A stretch of 64,000 nucleotides of DNA from NCBI RefSeq assembly GCF_000189635.1, contig NW_002476146.1, forward strand, positions 186,001-250,000, in the 5' to 3' direction. Of the stretch, positions 37,752 to 48,853 are shown piece by piece; within the stretch, counting starts at the first letter, position 1; each line of letters begins with the position of its first letter. The position numbers and the translations under genes were made by a program. This DNA comes from Tetrahymena thermophila SB210 (lineage: Eukaryota; Ciliophora; Oligohymenophorea; Hymenostomatida; Tetrahymenidae). The notes beneath the pieces are model-generated. The model saw only the letters and a list, made by a program, of their open reading frames with translations, did no database searches and was not told the origin of the DNA.

Positions 37752-38562
37752 TCAGCTCTTTTCAGCTTCATCCTTTTCTTTATAGTAGTCTGCAGAGTCA
37801 AATACCTTTTTCTGTTATTTAAAATAAATTATTTAAAAACGTTGCTTCAAAACTTGCAAATTTATCAAATCAAATTGCATTTTGGAGCTTCCATGTAATC
37901 ATGCTCACTAAATTTTAGGCATGGGTGCTGAATTAAATAAAATTAAATCTTATATTAATTAATATTTGTGATTGGAGAATAGGTAGATGTATGGATGATG
38001 AGTGATGGATTGTTAATTGTATTTGATTTTTCGAATTTAAAAAAAATATTCTAAACTGCTTTAGGTTGGTTTATCTTTTTCTGCAACAGGGCAGCTAGAT
38101 ACACCCACGAAAAAGCTATTTGCTCCTTTATGTTTGTTAATTTGATTCTACATTTGCTTGATGAAAAAAACAAAAAAAAATTGAACAATAATAAAAATTA
38201 TGTACATCTCCATCTTTTTTAATTAGTGGTTTCTTTTTACCCATTTTCTTCATCTTTTCTTCCATTAAAGCTGCTTGCTTAGCCATTTCGTCATCCTATT
38301 AATAATAATTAGGATTAAGATGTTATCAAAATAATCATGAGAAATAGAAATGTAATTTGCTCACCATTTCTTGATAGCTTTTTAGAGGAATTTTTACTGA
38401 TTTTTTATTTGACTGTAAAATTAGTTTTTATTTATGTTTTTATTTAAAAAAAATAATTAAAAATGATAATAAAATTGTATAAAAGTAGAGGACTTCTTCA
38501 TTATTAATGCACAATCTAAGTTTTGTAAAATAAATAAAATCCTCAATCATTAATTTATTCAT
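37752..38562 (-). CDS. small multi-exon protein with endosulfine-like FDSADY motif
   Basis: Proposed exons, 5' to 3' on the minus strand: 38494-38562, 38365-38412, 38206-38295, 38057-38156, 37909-37927, 37854-37887, 37752-37811. Total 420 nt, 139 residues, TGA at 37752. The last exons encode FDLINLQ/KKVFDSADYYKEK. The FDS(G/A)DY core preceded by a helical LQK segment is the hallmark of endosulfine/ARPP19/Igo proteins, whose phosphorylated Ser lets them inhibit PP2A-B55. Upstream is a basic helix (MAKQAALMEEKMKKMGKKK) and SFFVGVSSCPVAEKDKP. In known endosulfines the motif is more central, whereas here it ends the protein. The junction between exons 5 and 6 needs a 21-nt intron (37888-37908), otherwise two in-frame TGAs interrupt. 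Identity is tentative; coding status of exons 2, 3, 4 and 7 is good. Confidence 0.6.
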
Positions 38563-40485
38563 TATTTTATCATAACGAAAATAGAGTTAGGTAACTCAAA
38601 CAGTAGTCGCGGAATCATAAGACACGAATTTATTTCTATCAAATAATTCTTATGCATATTTATTTATTTATTTTGTTTGTTTGTTTATTTATTTATTGAT
38701 TTCACTAAAAACTGCTAATAAACATATATTATAAATAAATAGCTATTTAGCTAGCGCTCTGAAAAACTAACCATAAGTCCTGCTTGTCAACTTAGAAAAG
38801 AAAATTTAAGAATCTCTAATCTTATTTTCTTCTTTCTTATCATTCACTATTGTCAATAAAAATATAAACAAAATTTAATTAGGAGGAACTATTTATTTGT
38901 TTATTTTCTTTTGTTTCTACTTTTTCATTTTTTTATATTTTAAAATTTATCATAGCTCTTTTTAAAAATAGTTTTTTTTCTATTCTAATTTTCAAGTAAG
39001 CCTAAAATCCATTATATTAAAATTAGGATATTTAATATTCAGCTTTAATTCGAACAGAAAACTATTTTAAAGGAATATTTGCTAACTATTTGTATATGCT
39101 GTTTTAAATTTTATATTTGCTGGTTATATGAACTAATTAATATAATTGGGTTTAGTCTTTAATAATTATTCCTTTTAAAACCCTCGTTTAATTTACATTT
39201 TGAATTAAAATAATCTTTATAAAACAAATAAAAAGACTTCTTAACTGAGTTGCATTTTTTAATTCCTTATAGACTTTTATTTCTGTTTACATTCGAGTTT
39301 GTTAAAATTTGCTTATATTTTTAATGTTATCAATAAAGCTTGTCCTACCTAAAAATGTAGATTTATAATAAGAATAAAATTCATAAAAATAAATAATTAT
39401 TACAAAATATGAGATTAAATTAAATATAAGCAATTCAAAATTAGTATTCGTTCTATTATGTCTATTTTTAGCTAAAAACCATATCATTTGAAGCTAGTTT
39501 GAAATAAAAAATTTAATGATCTTATTTTTATTAATTTTAATTTTTTAAATCTTTTTATAAATTCTATTTTTGAACAATTACACTGATTCTAAACTCAATT
39601 TAATTATTTTTAAATATAATATATTTTGAATGATAACATGATATTTATCTGATTAAAATATAATTAAAAATTATACTAAAAAATTGATAAGTCTAGTATA
39701 TATAAATTAAACAAAGAAGCCACTTATCTTTTTTATTTATAACTTATTTTAAGCACTAACAAATAAATACTGTAGCATTATTATTTAATTTATGCTAGCT
39801 AGCTTTGAGTATGTTTTTCTATTTTAAAATAGTCTATTTTATGCTAAAAATAAGACAATTTAAATCTATATAAAAAGAAAAAATAGAATACATATAGAAT
39901 ACTTTTCAAAGCAATTTATTAGCTTTAGATTATCAACTAAATCCTATATTTTAAAGTATTTTCTTTATTTTATCTTTATTCAAAAAAAACTTGTTGAAAA
40001 AATTAATAAAAGGTATGGTAGTATCAACTAAGTTGAAAATATACCTCAGTCTAATATAAATAGGTTAAAAGATACTATTATTTTTAAGAAATATAGATAA
40101 AAGGTTTCAACTTCATCTCTACTCTATGAACTAATTAGTATTTAGTTTGAAGCCTAATAGATATTTTTATAAATGTGCTATTTAAAAAAGTAAATTATAT
40201 TATGAGAGCTAAGCTTTAATGAACACAATTATGCTCTAGGAAAATTAAACATTAAAAAATGGTTTTTTTAATGAAATTAAAATATTTTGAGAAGATTTAA
40301 TTTCTTTTTTTTATGCTTTTAGACAATACAGAATCGAAGTAAACTTTATTATTTTTTACATTTTTTTTACATTTGGTTATTTATAAAGACAATTAAGCAA
40401 AATATTTAGATTTCAAAAACTAATTTTCAATACCATTTCATATTTGTATGTAATCTTTCAAATATTTACATAGTAAAACTAAAAA
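38563..40485. other. intergenic spacer
   Basis: Upstream region of the small minus-strand gene, then AT-rich DNA. Frames at 39302-39487 (-) and 40015-40290 (+) are short, compositionally biased and not supported. Confidence 0.55.
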
Positions 40486-41009
40486 ATGCAATCTTCAACA
40501 AGAACTATCTAGCCATTAATAGAATATCTTAAAAACAGCCCAAAAATTTAAGTAATTACTTTATTGACTTTTATGGATTGTTGAAAAAGGTGATGCGATT
40601 TATTTGAAAGCACATTTACATTTTTCTAAATACATCTCACTTCAATAACTAAAAAAAATGAGTAAAATGAAATGGTTAGAAGAATTACTTTAAAAATGGT
40701 TTATTTTACTTTTATAAATTTAAAAATTTTTAATTTTTCATCAATTTTACATCTCCGATTTAGAGCTTATTATTTTTTTGGTTTTTTCCTAAGACAAATA
40801 AATTAAAGTTTCCAACTCATAACAACTCATAAGAAGAAGAACTTAAGGATATTCAATATTTAAATTTTTAAAAAAGGTTGAAAGGTTTTTAAGATAAATA
40901 ATATGAAGATAATTAACTTGAACCCATTTAACAAAATTAGATTTGTAACAACAAATTCTATTCAAGCTTTACAAACAAAACAGTTTTATTTTATAAATCT
41001 TCAAAATGA
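40486..41009 (+). CDS. weak small gene; clear coding only at its 3' end
   Basis: The 3' part (about 40800-41009) reads like real protein: SQEEELKDIQYLNFQKRL, KGFQDKQYEDNQLEP, NNKFYSSFTNKTVLFYKSSK, then TGA 41007. A start exon ATG 40486-40551 (MQSSTRTIQPLIEYLKNSP) can be joined in phase through a 128-nt GT-AG intron (40552-40679), giving 131 residues. The middle (Phe/Asn-rich) is poor and may hide another intron. No homology recognised. Confidence 0.4.
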
Positions 41010-41370
41010 AGTATTTATTATTCATTTATAGCCATTATTTTTTTGATAATACATAGCAACAAAATAAAACAAGTAACTTTGATCTATTTCATCTTCTATT
41101 TTTTTTTTTTTGATTAATTTATCACAATCATACAAGCAAAAAGCTAATCTCTTCAAGTTGTAATTCTTGAAAAGCCCTAATAGTTGAAAAATAAAAATAT
41201 TTCCTATTTTTTTAAAGAGAAATACATTCATAGCTTGATAGTGACTATCTATAATGTACATGGTTACTGTAAAACTAAGTTTTTGAATTATATAAATGAA
41301 ATTATTCATTAAATAAAAATATAATTTCTTACTAATACTTTAAGAGTTTTCTAAACCAGAGTTTTATGTT

Positions 41371-41620
41371 TAAATATTTTTAAACATATTTCTCATGAAT
41401 CTTTTATTATCAGACCTAAACTAAAGGTATTTATTTACAATTTAATGCAGAAAACTGTGCTAGTTAAAATAAGTATTGGATTAACATTTTTAAAAGTAAT
41501 AAAGCTATAGAATATGTTGAATTTCTTAAAGATGGTATAACAATAGCCAAAAATTTAAAATATAACTAGCTAAAAAGTCTTAAAAAAAAGAGAGGTAATG
41601 CATATAATTAATATTTTTGA
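41371..41620 (+). pseudogene. orphan C-terminal coding fragment
   Basis: Open from just after a TGA at 41396 to TGA 41618, with coding-like sequence (NKYWINIFKSNKAIEYVEF, LKDGITIAKNLKYNQLKSLKKKR). It has no in-frame ATG, and no upstream exon could be joined in phase. Ciliate leucine-rich-repeat proteins often end in LKSLKKKR-like segments, so a gene remnant is possible. A similar KKRE-DAYN word recurs near 42250. Confidence 0.3.
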
Positions 41621-43969
41621 ATGTTATATTATTTAGATGTATAAAACCATTTTAATTGAAAAATTAAAAGATATTTTTAGGAAAAGAAAAATAGGGAAAT
41701 GAAATAAAAATATGGATTTAAATAATAAATAAGTAAAAATAAATTTTTAATTTAAGACTTCAAATCATAAAGATTGTTCGGTAAGCTAATTGTGGTTAAA
41801 GAATTATTCATTTATTATTATTATTTGATTTAGAAAAGAGAAGGGGAGAAGATAAATTGTTTGATTATCTTTGGTTACCTGTAATCTCTATGAAATTTTC
41901 GACATCAGTCTTAATGTATTATAATTGATAAAACTGATAAAATCAATCTAATAATTTCCTAATTAGCATATCTTAATCAAAAAAACTAAATTTAATGGGT
42001 TTTACTCTTTAAGTTTCTTTTTTTTTAAGGTTCATTAGTTTACTTCACTGTTCTCTCTTTAAGTTTTTTACTCAGGCTTAAGTCACCAACTCATGATTTA
42101 TTTTCGAGCACAAATTATTACATACATTATCATAATTATTACCATAGATTCTATATCACTCATTATCTAGGTGAAGATTTAAATTTTTATTAGAAAAGAA
42201 AAATAATAAGTTTTGGGGCAAGTAGAAGAATCTAAAAAAAAAGTAATTAAAAAAAGAGAGGAAGATGCATATAATTTATATTCTAGTTTTGATTATTTAA
42301 AGGTATGAAGTAAAGCCTATAAGTTTAATACCTTGAAAGAAGAATTTAGTTTTTATTTTTAATCATTTAAACAATGTAGTAGTAATAATTATTTTGATTC
42401 TTCCTTTTTTTTTCATGGCTTTATTTATTGGTGTTGAAAAAAAAAAAGAGTTGAAAACCAATTGAGTTTTGATGGATTTTATTTTTAGGAGAGTAAATAA
42501 CTTTTAATAGATAAAGCAGATAAATAATTTCTTATTTATATTTGGATCAAGAAAGAAATGATACAGTAAATTTCTTAAACAATATTTTAATTTAGAAACT
42601 AAAGAAAGAAAATTTTCTTATTATTTAAAAATTTGCAAGAAATTAGCATCAAAATTAAAACTTCATCTGAGTTTTCTTTTGCTGCTTTAATCAACTTCAT
42701 AAAATTTATTAAAAAAAGAGAGTAAAAATCTTAATTTAACTTTTGGTAATATAATTATTATCTTAACATGCTTCACAAAATTTAAAAAGTAACTCCGTTT
42801 TTTCAATATTTAATATATCATCAAAAAATAAATAAATTTTAACATATTTTCTCTTCATCTGAATGAATAAAATAAAGATTTAATTTCAAAAAAGCTCTAT
42901 TTTTAAAATATTTTAATAATTTTATTCTTATTTTACTTAATCGTGACTAAAAATTTAATACCCATCTCAGCACGATTTGTTGAAATTTTATCTCATATAT
43001 TTAAATAGGTTAAATTTTTATAAGTAAATTATAAAACTATTCTATTTTACCTGAATTAAATAGGTTAAAAAAGACTCAAATATTTGTTTTATGAACACTT
43101 TCTTTTATTACTTTTTGATTTGTAAATAGAATTTAAGTAATAGTTTTAATAAATATTGCTTGAATTTGTTGCCAATATTTATAACATTTATGTTTTCTTA
43201 TTGATAAAACGCGATTTAATTTTCTTAAGTGAATCGATTTGGTGAAATTTATAGTTTTATTTGCTATGGTTTTGGAATGATACAAAACAGTTCTATTTTT
43301 ATTTGCATCTCTTTGTTTTTATTGAAATTCATTTTATAAAAGTTAATAAATAAATAATTTGACATGTCCTTGTAAATTTTTAAATATTTATTTGAATTCT
43401 TTAATTTTCCTCTCCAAATATCCAATCATGAAATAAACCTTATACAATAAATATATTAAGTATTCCTAAATAAAAGCTAACCAATAATTATTAAAATCAC
43501 TAAAAACTATAAGAAATATTTCTATTCTTAGTATAAGATGATAATTCCTCAAACTACTTCCGCATTTATAAAAAAATCAATAATAATTTATACATAATAA
43601 AACTTGATGTTAAATCCTATTAACAAATCCAAAATAAATTTTAAAAAGTTAACTTTTAAGAGATATACACTAGTTCTAATAAAATGTAGTCAATATTGTA
43701 AATTTCTACAGGTAATAATTGAACAATTTTAGCAAAATAATACAAAAAAAAGATTAACAAAAAATAGTATAAAAAGTATGTAGCATGTTTAATCTATTTT
43801 AATTTTATAATACTATAAAATTGTATGTATTTTAAGGTAACAAATTTTAGTTAAGACTATTCATATTTCTTAGTAAAGATTTATATATCTATCTATATGT
43901 AAATCTTATCTATAGATAGATTTATTATTAATAAATTAGATAATAATTTAGTTATCCAGCAGAGCTTGT

Positions 43970-44030
43970 TTGAGAATGTGTATGTTTATGTGTATGTATG
44001 AGTATGTATGTGGGTGTGAGTTTTATTTTT
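43970..44030. repeat. GT-rich microsatellite-like run
   Basis: Imperfect TATG/TGTG repeats (GTGTATGTTTATGTGTATG and on) in otherwise A/T DNA, flanked by GATA/TCTA repeats near 43880-43920. Confidence 0.6.
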
Positions 44031-44370
44031 AATATTAAAAAAGATTATGAATATAAGTGAATGAATGAATGATTAATTGCTATTGAGCAAGATATTAAGA
44101 TTTCGATTATTTAAAAATTTGTTTGGGAAGAATTAATAATCAATCAAATTTCGAAAAAAAAATAATAAATACGCAATTTTTAAAAAATAAGGAAGAAAAA
44201 AAATATTGTTTATTCCTCTTGTAGATATTATTTTCTTATCAAATCATAATAACAAAATATAATTTGCGCAAAATTACTAATTAACCTCACTGATTGAAGA
44301 AGCTCTAGAGAAGACAGAAACAAAAAAAGGCATCAATATCTGAAATCTAATACCTAAATTCTATCCAGCT

Positions 44371-47300
44371 ATGAGCAACTTGAATAACTAGTACAGTGGA
44401 ACCAATAACGCAAACTCCTATAACTACAATGTCTAAAATAAATTAGAGTCTTATAATAATATAGATAGCTTGATTGACTAAACTCCAAAGAAGATATATA
44501 ACTAATTCTCCTTAGGAATCAACTCAAGCCACCTCGTCAACAACGATAAAGAAAACAGCTTTATTAAAGCCAACCACGATAACTAGTAAATTTCTATTTT
44601 TAAATTAGTTAACTCAGTTGTTAATGCAGCAAGCAATAAAACTTTTTAAGAAAGAGATCATATTTTTTATTATACTTCTCCTTTCAATTTAAAAATAACA
44701 CCCCCTCTTTGTTTTAATTAACAATTTAGGCTATATAATATACAAAGGCCTTTATTGTTTTATTAAAATTTAAAAAATGTGTGTTAATAAAGTTTAATTT
44801 TTAATTATAATTAGTAACGATATGAACTACATGGACCATTACTAAAACAACTACCAGATTCCTAGTAATTATGGATATAACAATAACCACCATAATAGCA
44901 TTAATCCTCAAAATTCGCATCTTGGTTAGCATTAAATGGATCACTATAATAATTATCAATATACTAGCTATGGATTCTACTATCCTCAGCAACCATACTA
45001 TGGATATGACTATGTTAACGGTCACAATTATCCTCACTATCTAGATCCCTAAGGATATAACTAATCTTATAATAACTACTACTATAATAAGACCCCAAAC
45101 ACAGGACCAAAGATCCAATAGAATATCATCTTATAGAAGTCAGAAAACAAGTAAATAGGAGTTTTCTTGAATTTTGTTTTTGATTCTCCTTTGATTTTTA
45201 ATTAAAAATGATAGTGTTTAACGTATATATATTTGGAAATGAGATAATACTGAATCGTTTTCCTTCTTAAATTTAAAAATTAACAAGCGAAATTGAAGAT
45301 TTAACTAAAAAAAATGAATATAATTAAAGCATATTAATTAAGGTGGGGAGAATTGAATTTATTTGCCATCATTTATATAATTTTAGAGAATATTTAATAT
45401 ATTAAATACAATGATAGATAAATAGTTAGATAGATAGATCCATCAATACATACATATATAAAAAGATTTTTCAATTAGTTTTCTTGAAAATCCTACCTAA
45501 TTAATCTTCAAATTATTTAAAAAACAATCTAATACATAAAAAAATTAAATAGTCATTATTTAATTTCCCAAATATCTCAAATAAAACATAATTCCTACAT
45601 TAATAATAACACAAAAGCAAACATATGATCGATTAGATATATTGATATTTTAAATTAAGCAAATTAGTTAATTATTTATTTATTGCTGAATTAATTAATC
45701 AATTCACAAAATAATTAATTAATGAATGAGTTTTCCATATTTATTTTTCAAATTGTGAATATTAATTTTCAATTATTCCCACTTTACTAATTTAAATCCA
45801 TTTTCAATCATTTAATTAATAATAAGACTTTGAAATTTTAAAATAATCTAATTTATTTTTTAATTGTTATAGATTGACAGGATAAGCTAATTAATAGGCT
45901 GTTGATGAGTTTGGCAACAAAAAAGATGATTTTTAAGTTAGAAATCTATTTTAATAAGTTGTTATATCTGAATTTTAACCTAACGAAAACGAATCTTAAC
46001 AAATTACTTCAAACTAAGGTAAGTAGAATTTAAATTCTACTAACAGCTGCAGTAGCGTGATTTAATTATAAAAAGGAAAGAGCAGTAAGAGTAAATCAAG
46101 CATGGAATAGGAGTCTGAATAGCAATAGCCTGAAGAATCAGCTAAAAAAAGTAAAATCACTCCTTCCAAGCGTATTTCTAAAAAGAAACCAAAAAGCACC
46201 AAATAAACACCAACAAATTAATGCTCCAGCATTTAAGATAGTGAAGAAACTTTTAGCTATAAAAATTCTTTACTATAATCTTAATTTGCAAATGCCAATA
46301 TAGCTTTCAATAAAGCCCTTAATTCAGAATAATCTTCTGATAATATGATTTTAGAAGAGGAAGAAAACATTACAAAATAAGAAAAAGATAGCCAAAAATT
46401 AGTCCGTCGTGATTCTTAAAACACAGTTAATAGAAAGGCTCCTCGTATTAGTAATGCTTCTTCAATGATATCAAGCACAACAACAAAAATAGTAGACGAA
46501 AACAATAACCTAAATTAACTCAACATTCATTAATAAATCAGCTAAGATCAAATTAATTACAATTATGGAACTTTTACTAAGAGCAATAAATTGCAAGCTG
46601 AAAAATAAAAAAATGAAGAAGATCATTATGATGATAATTAACTAGAAATTGATGATTCTGATGACGAGGACAGAAATAACATGAATAATAATCACTAATT
46701 GTCTCAATAAAAAAATAGAACATAACTATCAATCAGCAAATCACAACAATAATAACAAGAAGTAGACTATGATCAAACTTCTAGTAAAAGTGACTCCGAA
46801 AAATCCCCAACTGAAGCTAAACCTTGTAATTGTAGAAACAGCAAATGCCTTAAGAGGTACTGTGACTGCTTTGCAGCTGGTCTTTACTGTCAAGCTGAGT
46901 GCAAGTGTGAAGAATGCCATAATAAACCTGAATATGAAGATGAACGTCAAAAGGCTATTCAAAAAAAGAAGAAACGTATTAAAGATGCTTTTTTACCAGT
47001 AATCTAAAATAATTCACATATCAAAGGTTGTCACTGCAAAAATTCTCACTGCCAAAAAAAATATTGTGTCTGCCATTAAAACGGTGTCCTTTGTAGTAGT
47101 CTTTGCTAATGTGTTGAATGTGAGAATAAGATTGAAAGTATGAAAAAAGAATAAAGCAGCATTTAAAATTATTAAGTATAACCTCCTGCATCATATCTGC
47201 AATCACCATATAATAACAATACACTTCAAATTTCTCCTATTGCAATGCAGTAATAAATGGTAAAAGATAGCAGCCAAGTAATTAATAATAATTAATTTGC

Positions 47301-47550
47301 TTAGTAGCACTTACAATCACCATACAATAATAATTCACTACAAAAAGATAATATAGATGTTGAATTCCCTTCAACAATCAAAAAAGACTCAATAGGTAGT
47401 GTAAGTAAACCATATGAGGAGGATTTTAGCACCCATAAAAAACCAACTAAACGCAAAGCGTTAAAGTTTAATGAAAAGTAAAAAGCTCTATCCTCAATCT
47501 TTAACGAGATTTCTCCGGCTGATAACAAATACTTAGTTAATAAATCTTGA
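44371..47550 (+). CDS. CXC-domain (tesmin/TSO1/LIN54-like) DNA-binding protein
   Basis: Exons 44371-44585, 44815-45150 and 45873-47550 (introns 229 and 722 nt) give 742 residues. The N-terminal half is Asn/Tyr/Gln-rich, then Lys/Ser-rich and acidic. Two cysteine-rich CXC motifs follow. The first starts near residue 502 ([17 protein letters not shown], then [12 protein letters not shown]); the second near 570 ([16 protein letters not shown], then CSSLCQCVECEN). The linker [10 protein letters not shown] matches the usual RNP-x-AF-x-P region only loosely. Each motif binds zinc; in LIN54 and TSO1 the pair recognises TTYRAA-type promoter sites as part of cell-cycle (MuvB/DREAM) or germ-line regulators. 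A nuclear transcription regulator is therefore likely. The ATG is the first after an in-frame TGA. The long second intron could hide a small exon. Confidence 0.9.
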
Positions 47551-48853
47551 GGAAAGTTCTTTTCCAAACAAGTAAAAAATTATATACATATCTAGATACA
47601 CGAATCTTCACTAAAGTAAACCTTAACCATCGCTACCTATCATCTATATATAATATTATAGAAGAATACTTTATATATTATTTAAAAAATTTTTTCTCTT
47701 TCATTTGCTGAAAGATTTGTGCAGAAATAGCACAAAATATCTATTAAAATAAGTAAACAAAAAACTAAATATAATTGATAGCAACAAAATTCAGTTAATC
47801 CTACTAACTAACTAATAACCATTTTATATTATTTTTTATATGGCTTAACTGAAAAAATTTACAAAATAAATATTAGCTATAAAATATAAAAAAATTGAAA
47901 AGTAAAGAATAATTTATACGAATATTTTTATTCCATAAGTTTATAGATACATACATACTTATATATCATAATTTAATAATTTATTATTATTATTATTAAT
48001 CAATCATGTTCTTGCTCCTATAAAAAACAATTATTTCTTTCTCTTGACTCCCTTGATCAAAAATTTAAACAGTACTTTCTTGTTAAGTAAATTTTTACTC
48101 GAAATTTACCATCTGAATACCCATGAAAATGAGGAAAATTAAAATAATTAATCAGTAACTGTAAGATAATTATATGAAGTGACAGATATAATTGAGGAGC
48201 TAACTGATTTATAACTGCAGTTTAAATATAAAAATTCGAATAATCTTAATATTATCTCTAATATATTAGCTTTTTTATTATTAAAATAATTTTTTATACA
48301 TATATTGACTTTATTTTATATCTTAACTTTTGAAAATATAATCAACTTTTTTAATCTTTTATAAAATAAAAAAAAATACATACAATACTAATAATGTTTT
48401 TGTTTGATAACTAACCTAGTTTATAGATTACTAGAATAGATAAATAATAAAATTTAAATGTAATTATTTTGTCTATTGTTCGAAATTAATTAACTATAAA
48501 TGATATTGTATATCAATTTATTAACTTTATGCATTTAAATGCTGACTAAATTTTACATCAAATATAATACAGCTCTAAAAAAAAGGGGAATTTAATTATA
48601 AATGCTTTTGTATTCTTCTTGCTTTAAATGCGTTTGAGGTTTAAAAGTTAATTTAAAAACTCTAGGTATATTTCCTTTTTAATTTATCGAATAAATAATC
48701 TGCTAGTGCCTAATTCATAAATTAATTAATAAAAAAAATAACTATAACTTTAACTAAAAAAAAGAAACAAAAGTAGAATTAAAAATAAATAGCATAAAAA
48801 ACATTTAAATTAGAAAAAACAATACAAGATAAAATAATATTTAAAATTATTAA
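47551..48853. other. intergenic spacer
   Basis: AT-rich spacer, no gene recognised. It contains the promoter region of the 48854 gene. Confidence 0.6.

Larger units (their letters stand above)
41010..44370. other. gene-poor region with orphan exon fragments
   Basis: A 3.4-kb stretch with no complete gene. It includes the orphan coding-like fragment at 41371-41620, a poly-T/poly-A-rich middle and a GT-rich microsatellite-like run at 43970-44030. A minus-strand frame at 41012-41394 was considered and not accepted. Confidence 0.5.

Noticed and set aside
38062-38080. Chromosome breakage sequence-like word (TTAGGTTGGTTTA)
   Set aside because: It matches 11 bases of the 15-base Tetrahymena breakage core, but the other four differ and it lies inside a coding exon (KPTQ codons on the minus strand).
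39302-39487. Minus-strand ORF of 61 codons
   Set aside because: AT-rich hydrophobic/Tyr-rich composition expected by chance; no upstream or downstream coding continuity.
40015-40290. Plus-strand ORF of 91 codons starting MVVSTKLKIY
   Set aside because: No motif, biased composition, and no adjoining exon in phase.
41012-41394. Minus-strand frame of about 125 codons
   Set aside because: With only TGA as stop, frames of this size arise by chance; composition is biased (Ile/Phe/Leu/Lys) and no motif or splice context supports it.
46741-47567. Antisense and alternate-frame ORFs over the CXC gene
   Set aside because: They are shadows of the 44371 gene, whose frame carries the intact zinc-binding cysteine motifs.
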